From Bacilli bacterium (lineage in GTDB: Bacteria; Bacillota_I; Bacilli_A; RF39; UBA660): DNA of 10,491 nt. Below the pieces are notes generated by a model. That model saw nothing but the letters and a program-made list of their open reading frames with translations, was not told where the DNA came from and made no database searches. Both the position numbers and the translations under genes were made by a program. The stretch lies in the NCBI GenBank assembly GCA_028708945.1, contig JAQVXV010000026.1, positions 1 to 10,491 of the forward strand, written 5' to 3'. Positions 7,460-10,491 of the stretch are shown piece after piece; within the stretch, counting starts at the first letter, position 1, and every line of letters begins with the position of its first letter.

Positions 7460-8275
7460 AATTTTATTAAATATATCTTTTTTTCTAATTAAGATATAAG
7501 CTAAAGCTGCAACCCCAATTATCGCAATAGCTTCAATAGGCATTTTCACTTCTGAAGTCTTAACATTTCCAACTGGAGTGGTACTATCACTTATGATACA
7601 ATCAATATATTTTTTATCTACTTTAACAACAGGTCTAACAATAAATTCGGGATTTTCTGTAACAGAAGTAATATTATAAGATTCTAAAGTAGCTACTGGA
7701 GTTAAAGAATCACCATTGTAACTTTCATTATATGTTACTGCAAATACTGAAGCATTAGTTGCATTAATATCAGCTATTTGTGTCCAATAGTTATATCCTG
7801 ATGGATCAGGAAACGCATCTGTTTTAGTAGGAGCTATAAAATTTCTATCCCCCATTATTTCATATTTACCACTAGTACTTATGTTAATACCTAACACTGT
7901 TAAATCTTCAGCATTCAATAAACGAGGAGTACCTTCAATACGCCAACCTGTAGTTCCATTAATTAATACATTATATACCGGTAAAGCATCTTCTAAAACA
8001 GTAGTTGCTTCATGTTCTCCAGGAAGAGTCTGATCATAAACTGTTATACTATTTCGATAATCATCATAATTTTCTACATTTCCATTTAACATCATCCACA
8101 CATACTGCTCCCCAGTAGCACTAGGTCTAATAACATGAAATTCTTTTTTTACTTGATCATTAACTATAAAAACTTCAAGTCGATCACCAATTTTAAAAGT
8201 ATCTGTATATTCTGCAGCATTAACAGAAATAGGAATAAATAACAAAGTAGTAACTAAAATAAAACATTTTTTCAC
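7457..8275 (-). CDS. secreted, C-terminally membrane-anchored protein of unknown function
   Basis: The 272-residue product has a signal peptide (MKKCFILVTTLLF..., cleavage likely after VNA), an extracellular region, and a C-terminal hydrophobic helix (about 248-265) followed by a positive RKKDIFNK tail, the usual plan of a membrane-anchored surface protein. The start FKIGDRLEV...FHVIRPS and the late segment FIVRPVVKV recall the region around the GVRPGV motif of the repeat protein upstream, so a distant relationship is possible but unproven. The GTG at 8275 is chosen because AAGGAGT (8289-8283) lies seven bases before it; a GTG at 8284 overlaps that site. It has its own promoter and terminator. 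No enzymatic motif was found. Confidence 0.75.
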   Translation of the reverse strand: MKKCFILVTTLLFIPISVNAAEYTDTFKIGDRLEVFIVNDQVKKEFHVIRPSATGEQYVWMMLNGNVENYDDYRNSITVYDQTLPGEHEATTVLEDALPVYNVLINGTTGWRIEGTPRLLNAEDLTVLGINISTSGKYEIMGDRNFIAPTKTDAFPDPSGYNYWTQIADINATNASVFAVTYNESYNGDSLTPVATLESYNITSVTENPEFIVRPVVKVDKKYIDCIISDSTTPVGNVKTSEVKMPIEAIAIIGVAALAYILIRKKDIFNKI

Positions 8276-8315
8276 AAATAACACTCCTTATATTATTTTG
8301 TATCAATCTAGTATA

Positions 8316-8344
8316 AATATAACATAAAGAAAATAAGTTATCAA
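8316..8344 (-). promoter_or_regulatory. promoter of the 7457-8275 gene
   Basis: On the minus strand TTGATA (8344-8339), 17 bases and TATATT (8321-8316) lie about 40 bases before the GTG start, with AAGGAGT between. An alternative -10, TATACT, lies just downstream. Confidence 0.65.
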
Positions 8345-8467
8345 CCAATATATAAATTCTTTACATAGTATGTGTTTAACTTATGATAATGTTCTATTGA
8401 AGAGGCTAGAACGCAACACTAGCTCCTACTAAATGTAATAAATACAGCCATCATTAATTTTTTTTCG

Positions 8468-8494
8468 ACTATTTTCTTTTTAAAAGAAAGTAGT
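8468..8494. repeat. AT-rich inverted repeat
   Basis: The arms ACTATTTTCTTTT (8468-8480) and AAAAGAAAGTAGT (8482-8494) pair over 13 positions with one G-T pair. Neither strand has a T-run directly after the hairpin, so it is not a standard terminator. Its role is unknown. Confidence 0.45.
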
Positions 8495-8603
8495 AAAGAA
8501 AACATAGTATTGTAATATCCGGGCGGTCCGTTGTGCCTCCCTCAATATTGCGTCCTATTTTTTTATCCAAGAAAATAATTTGTTTTTGCTCTTGCTCATT
8601 ATT

Positions 8604-8628
8604 GTCACCTGAAAGGTTTTCAGGTGAC
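8604..8628. repeat. perfect 11-bp hairpin downstream of the variable repeat gene
   Basis: GTCACCTGAAA (8604-8614), a three-base loop and TTTCAGGTGAC (8618-8628) form a perfect inverted repeat 32 bases after the repeat-gene stop codon. No T-tract follows on the minus strand (AATAATGAG), so it is a poor Rho-independent terminator. DGR target genes often carry a hairpin or cruciform downstream of the variable region, which would fit, although here it lies roughly 115 bases beyond the variable block. Confidence 0.75.
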
Positions 8629-8659
8629 TGCATGCAAAACTTGAGAGTCGACAATTATA

Positions 8660-10491
8660 TTACGGAACCACCACAATATATGGATTACTACTCGTTCCTG
8701 TTCCAGTTACTCGCACGTCAGAGTGAATTGAAACTCCCGGCCTGACCCCGATGACGTAGTTCACGTAGATTTGGTTCAGACTCCCCATTGAGTTCATGTA
8801 CCACGCGTACGCACCACCACTAAAATCCACGTAGTACGGCGATAAAGACCACCAATGCTGGTTTGTATATAAATAATTAGTGGAGTTATTTGTTCCATAA
8901 TTAAATCCTGCTAAGGCTATCTCATCAGCTGTTATTAATCCGACTGGATAAGTTAAATTTCCATTTCCTATGCTCTCATCACTTACCGTAAAACGATCGT
9001 TTTTTAAACCACATAATAAACTCGGTGTTTTTTTTGTATATAATCTATACCGTGCTGCGTAATTAGTTTCACTATTTACTCCAAAACCTGTTCCAGTTGC
9101 TGCTCCACCTACTTCGCTTTCTAATTGCCTATCGTTACAAAATAAGGTATCTGATATATAATCTTTATATTTGGTATTATGTATATTAGCCCCATACCAG
9201 TTATCTAAATATGTTTTTATGGTGCTACTTGTTGTATTCGTTGTAGCCTGTGCTCTTGATGTTGATGTTGTTGTTCCTGATGGGGAATACATATATCCTA
9301 TATACTTTGCATCCCTATAATTTGTGTCAAATTTTGATGTTCCTATTTGGGTTGATGTACCAGTTGTATTTATTGAGCAGGAATTATTAAGACATGTTCC
9401 ATTATAAATTAATTTAATTGAGCCATTACCATTAATACGTACTATCTTCCACTGATGCTCTGCAAAGATAATATTATTATTTACATAGTCTTTTGCTCCC
9501 CTGAAGTAATAACTGGCTCCATAATCATCTAATGTTTTATACATTACATTTTCACTGTCACCATTTATATTAGCAAATGTTCCAGCTGGCGCTTCTGTTA
9601 TATTATCTTTTCCACCATACTGAGATAATATTTTATTACCTAAACTGGTTTCTTCTTGAATGATGTATGGACTTGATGTTGTACCTGTTCCTACTACTTT
9701 AGTATCTGGCTTTAAATTCACTCCCGGTCTGACCCCGAAGGCGAGGTTCACGAGAATGTTGCATAAAGTCCCAGATGAGTACACGCTCCATACATACACA
9801 TTGCCACTAGAAATCATGAAAAACGGTGAAAAAGACCACCAATGCTGGTTTGTATATAAATAATTGGTGGAATTTTCGCCATAATACCTCATTCCTGCTA
9901 ATGCTATTTCATCAGCTGTTATTAAACCGACTGAATAAGTTAAATTTCCATTTCCTATGCTCACATCACTTACCGTAAAACGATCGTTTTTTAAACCACA
10001 TAATAAACTCGGTGTTTTATTTGTATATAATCTATGCCGTGCTGCGTAATTAGTTTCACTAATTCCTCCAAAACCTGTTCCAGTTGCTGCTCCACCTACT
10101 TCGCTTTCTAATTGTCTATCATTACAAAATAAGGTATCTGATATATAATTTTCATATTCGGTATTATATATATTAGTTACATACCAGTTATCTAACTGAG
10201 TTTTTATGGTGCTATTTGTTGTATTCGTTGTAGCTTGTGCTCTTGATGTTGATGCCTCTCCTTCTATCCCTCCATACATATATCCTACATATTTAGCATC
10301 ATTATTATTTGTATTAAAAGCTGAAATTCCTATTTGGGTAGATTCTCCAATTGAATTTATTGTGCAACTATTATTTGGGCATGTTCCATTATAGATTAAT
10401 CTAATTGAACCATCGCCATTAATACGTACTATCTTCCACTGATGACCTGCAAAGATAATATTATTATTTACATAGTCTTTTGCTCCTCTTA
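8660..10491 (-). CDS. large tandem-repeat surface protein with C-lectin-like variable segments (5' end outside the window)
   Basis: The frame stays open to the right edge, giving at least 610 codons. An ATG at 10279 is internal: the frame upstream encodes QIG...AKYVGYMYGG, matching AKYIGYMYSP of the other repeat, so the true start is outside. The repeat unit is 329 residues. Each contains YYFRGAKDYVNNNIIFA, a QWKIVRINGxGSI strand, LDNWY, DTLFCNDRQLE, LLCGLKNDRFTVSD, GLITADEIALAG, TNQHWWS and, after a highly variable stretch, GVRPGV. This arrangement is familiar from gut Firmicutes surface proteins with a formylglycine-enzyme/C-lectin-like fold. Conserved Cys residues may form disulfides. The product ends NPYIVVVP with no visible wall anchor; the N-terminal export signal would be outside the window. 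A role in ligand or host/phage binding is inferred. Confidence 0.8.
   Translation of the reverse strand, partial: RGAKDYVNNNIIFAGHQWKIVRINGDGSIRLIYNGTCPNNSCTINSIGESTQIGISAFNTNNNDAKYVGYMYGGIEGEASTSRAQATTNTTNSTIKTQLDNWYVTNIYNTEYENYISDTLFCNDRQLESEVGGAATGTGFGGISETNYAARHRLYTNKTPSLLCGLKNDRFTVSDVSIGNGNLTYSVGLITADEIALAGMRYYGENSTNYLYTNQHWWSFSPFFMISSGNVYVWSVYSSGTLCNILVNLAFGVRPGVNLKPDTKVVGTGTTSSPYIIQEETSLGNKILSQYGGKDNITEAPAGTFANINGDSENVMYKTLDDYGASYYFRGAKDYVNNNIIFAEHQWKIVRINGNGSIKLIYNGTCLNNSCSINTTGTSTQIGTSKFDTNYRDAKYIGYMYSPSGTTTSTSRAQATTNTTSSTIKTYLDNWYGANIHNTKYKDYISDTLFCNDRQLESEVGGAATGTGFGVNSETNYAARYRLYTKKTPSLLCGLKNDRFTVSDESIGNGNLTYPVGLITADEIALAGFNYGTNNSTNYLYTNQHWWSLSPYYVDFSGGAYAWYMNSMGSLNQIYVNYVIGVRPGVSIHSDVRVTGTGTSSNPYIVVVP
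8734..9504 (-). repeat. 987-bp-period direct repeat, 3' (C-terminal) copy
   Basis: This segment aligns with 9721-10491 at a constant offset of 987 bp; I checked the offset at five separate anchors (8854, 9111, 9291, 9434, 9504) and found no net indel. Similarity is high except at 8751-8840. The second copy is cut by the window edge, so the full unit may be longer. Confidence 0.92.
8751..8840 (-). other. candidate DGR-type variable region, copy 2
   Basis: The block lies between the constant TGGTGGTCTTT and GGGGTCAG segments. Against the other copy about 36 of 90 bases differ, while the adjoining 8841-8879 has only one or two differences. Across the coding block up to GGGGTC about 13 of 35 codons end in C, such as TAC, AAC, ATC and GTC, unlike the AT-ending codons of the rest of the window. 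This is what AAC codons mutated at adenines would leave. Confidence 0.6.
9721..10491 (-). repeat. 987-bp-period direct repeat, 5' copy (cut by the window edge)
   Basis: Partner of 8734-9504. It carries the same blocks in the same order and is joined to the next copy by a linker encoding SLGNKILSQYGG and following residues (about 9505-9660). Because similarity reaches the last base of the window, more copies may follow. Confidence 0.92.
9738..9827 (-). other. candidate DGR-type variable region, copy 1
   Basis: This is the equivalent of 8751-8840 in the upstream repeat. Codons such as TTC, AGC, TAC, TGC, CTC, GCC and AAC occupy positions where the other copy has different NNC codons, with the third base constant. 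The following conserved GGGGTCAGACCGGGAGT (9737-9721) resembles the GC-rich initiation end of a DGR variable region. Confidence 0.6.

Larger units (their letters stand above)
8345..8659 (-). other. 315-bp stretch without a supportable gene
   Basis: Between the end of the repeat-protein gene and the next promoter I see no frame with a ribosome-binding site. A 61-codon frame (8469-8654) begins with a TTG lacking such a site and contains the hairpin, so it is not called. The stretch contains a perfect hairpin (8604-8628), an AT-rich inverted repeat (8468-8494), an imperfect inverted repeat (8403-8427), and a GC-richer patch at 8519-8553 unlike the surroundings. It may hold a structured RNA or the remains of a cassette. 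Confidence 0.5.

Noticed and set aside
8604..8628. hairpin as a Rho-independent terminator of the repeat gene
   Set aside because: The stem is followed by AATAATGAG on the transcribed strand, with no T-tract.
8469..8654. 61-codon minus-strand frame after the repeat-protein gene
   Set aside because: It starts with TTG without a ribosome-binding site, contains the perfect hairpin, and resembles no protein I recognise.
8400..8660. a DGR template repeat inside the window
   Set aside because: The GGGGTCAG...CCGGGAGT end of the variable block occurs only in the two gene copies; nothing similar is found in the non-coding sequence.
8533..8745. plus-strand frames at 2183-2374, 8533-8745, 9660-9863 and 10206-10394
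   Set aside because: Three lie antisense to clear genes and the one at 8533 spans the hairpin region and the end of the repeat gene. None has a supporting ribosome-binding site or family resemblance.
10277..10279. ATG as the start of the repeat-protein gene
   Set aside because: The same frame upstream continues to the window edge with residues homologous to the other repeat copy, so this Met is internal.
8734..10491. CRISPR array or insertion sequence as the source of the repeats
   Set aside because: The repeats are 987-bp coding units in one continuous frame; there are no short spaced repeats, transposase, or terminal inverted repeats.

Overview
The window is a low-GC stretch of chromosome in which every gene I can support lies on the minus strand, so transcription runs from high to low coordinates. 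It uses the standard genetic code: Trp codons are TGG, stops are TAA or TAG, and no frame needs TGA read-through. The recognisable core genes (rny, recA, pgsA, a rodZ/ymfM-type gene, rnpB of type B, gpsB) and the SOS box place it in the Firmicutes/Bacilli. The strong AT bias, very short intergenic gaps and families of small secreted proteins suggest an uncultured host-associated, Mollicutes-like Bacilli lineage that still keeps cell-wall genes. The lineage is an inference, not something the sequence proves.

Right end (8660-10491): a large secreted or surface protein gene, open at the right edge, made of tandem repeats with a period of exactly 987 bp (329 codons). The copies are very similar except for one block of about 90 bp per repeat, just before a conserved GVRPGV motif, where they differ at about 40% of positions. 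In that block many codons end in C while their first two bases vary. This is the pattern expected of variable regions written by a diversity-generating retroelement (DGR). No reverse transcriptase or template repeat is visible, so the machinery would have to lie elsewhere.

8276-8659: a 384-bp gap holding a perfect 11-bp hairpin, a second AT-rich inverted repeat, a short GC-richer stretch, and at its left end the promoter of the next gene. 7457-8275: a secreted, membrane-anchored protein of unknown function. 5690-7396: a membrane-anchored multidomain N-acetylmuramoyl-L-alanine amidase with a non-canonical first metal-binding motif. 5540-5632: a 30-residue small protein with a good ribosome-binding site.

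Left-centre (796-5476): the housekeeping block gpsB, rnpB, rodZ-like, pgsA, recA, rny. The gpsB-rnpB pair and the rodZ/ymfM-pgsA-recA-rny order both match Bacillus subtilis neighbourhoods, but here they are joined and cinA is missing. recA has its own near-consensus promoter with a perfect LexA/SOS box just upstream; rny and gpsB also have clear promoters. Several hairpin terminators sit directly on the stop codons.

Left end (1-728): a small secreted protein with a TasA/SipW-cognate-like N-terminus, then the first bases of another gene. Both are preceded by nearly the same promoter and leader, so the leader was duplicated and the two genes are probably co-regulated.
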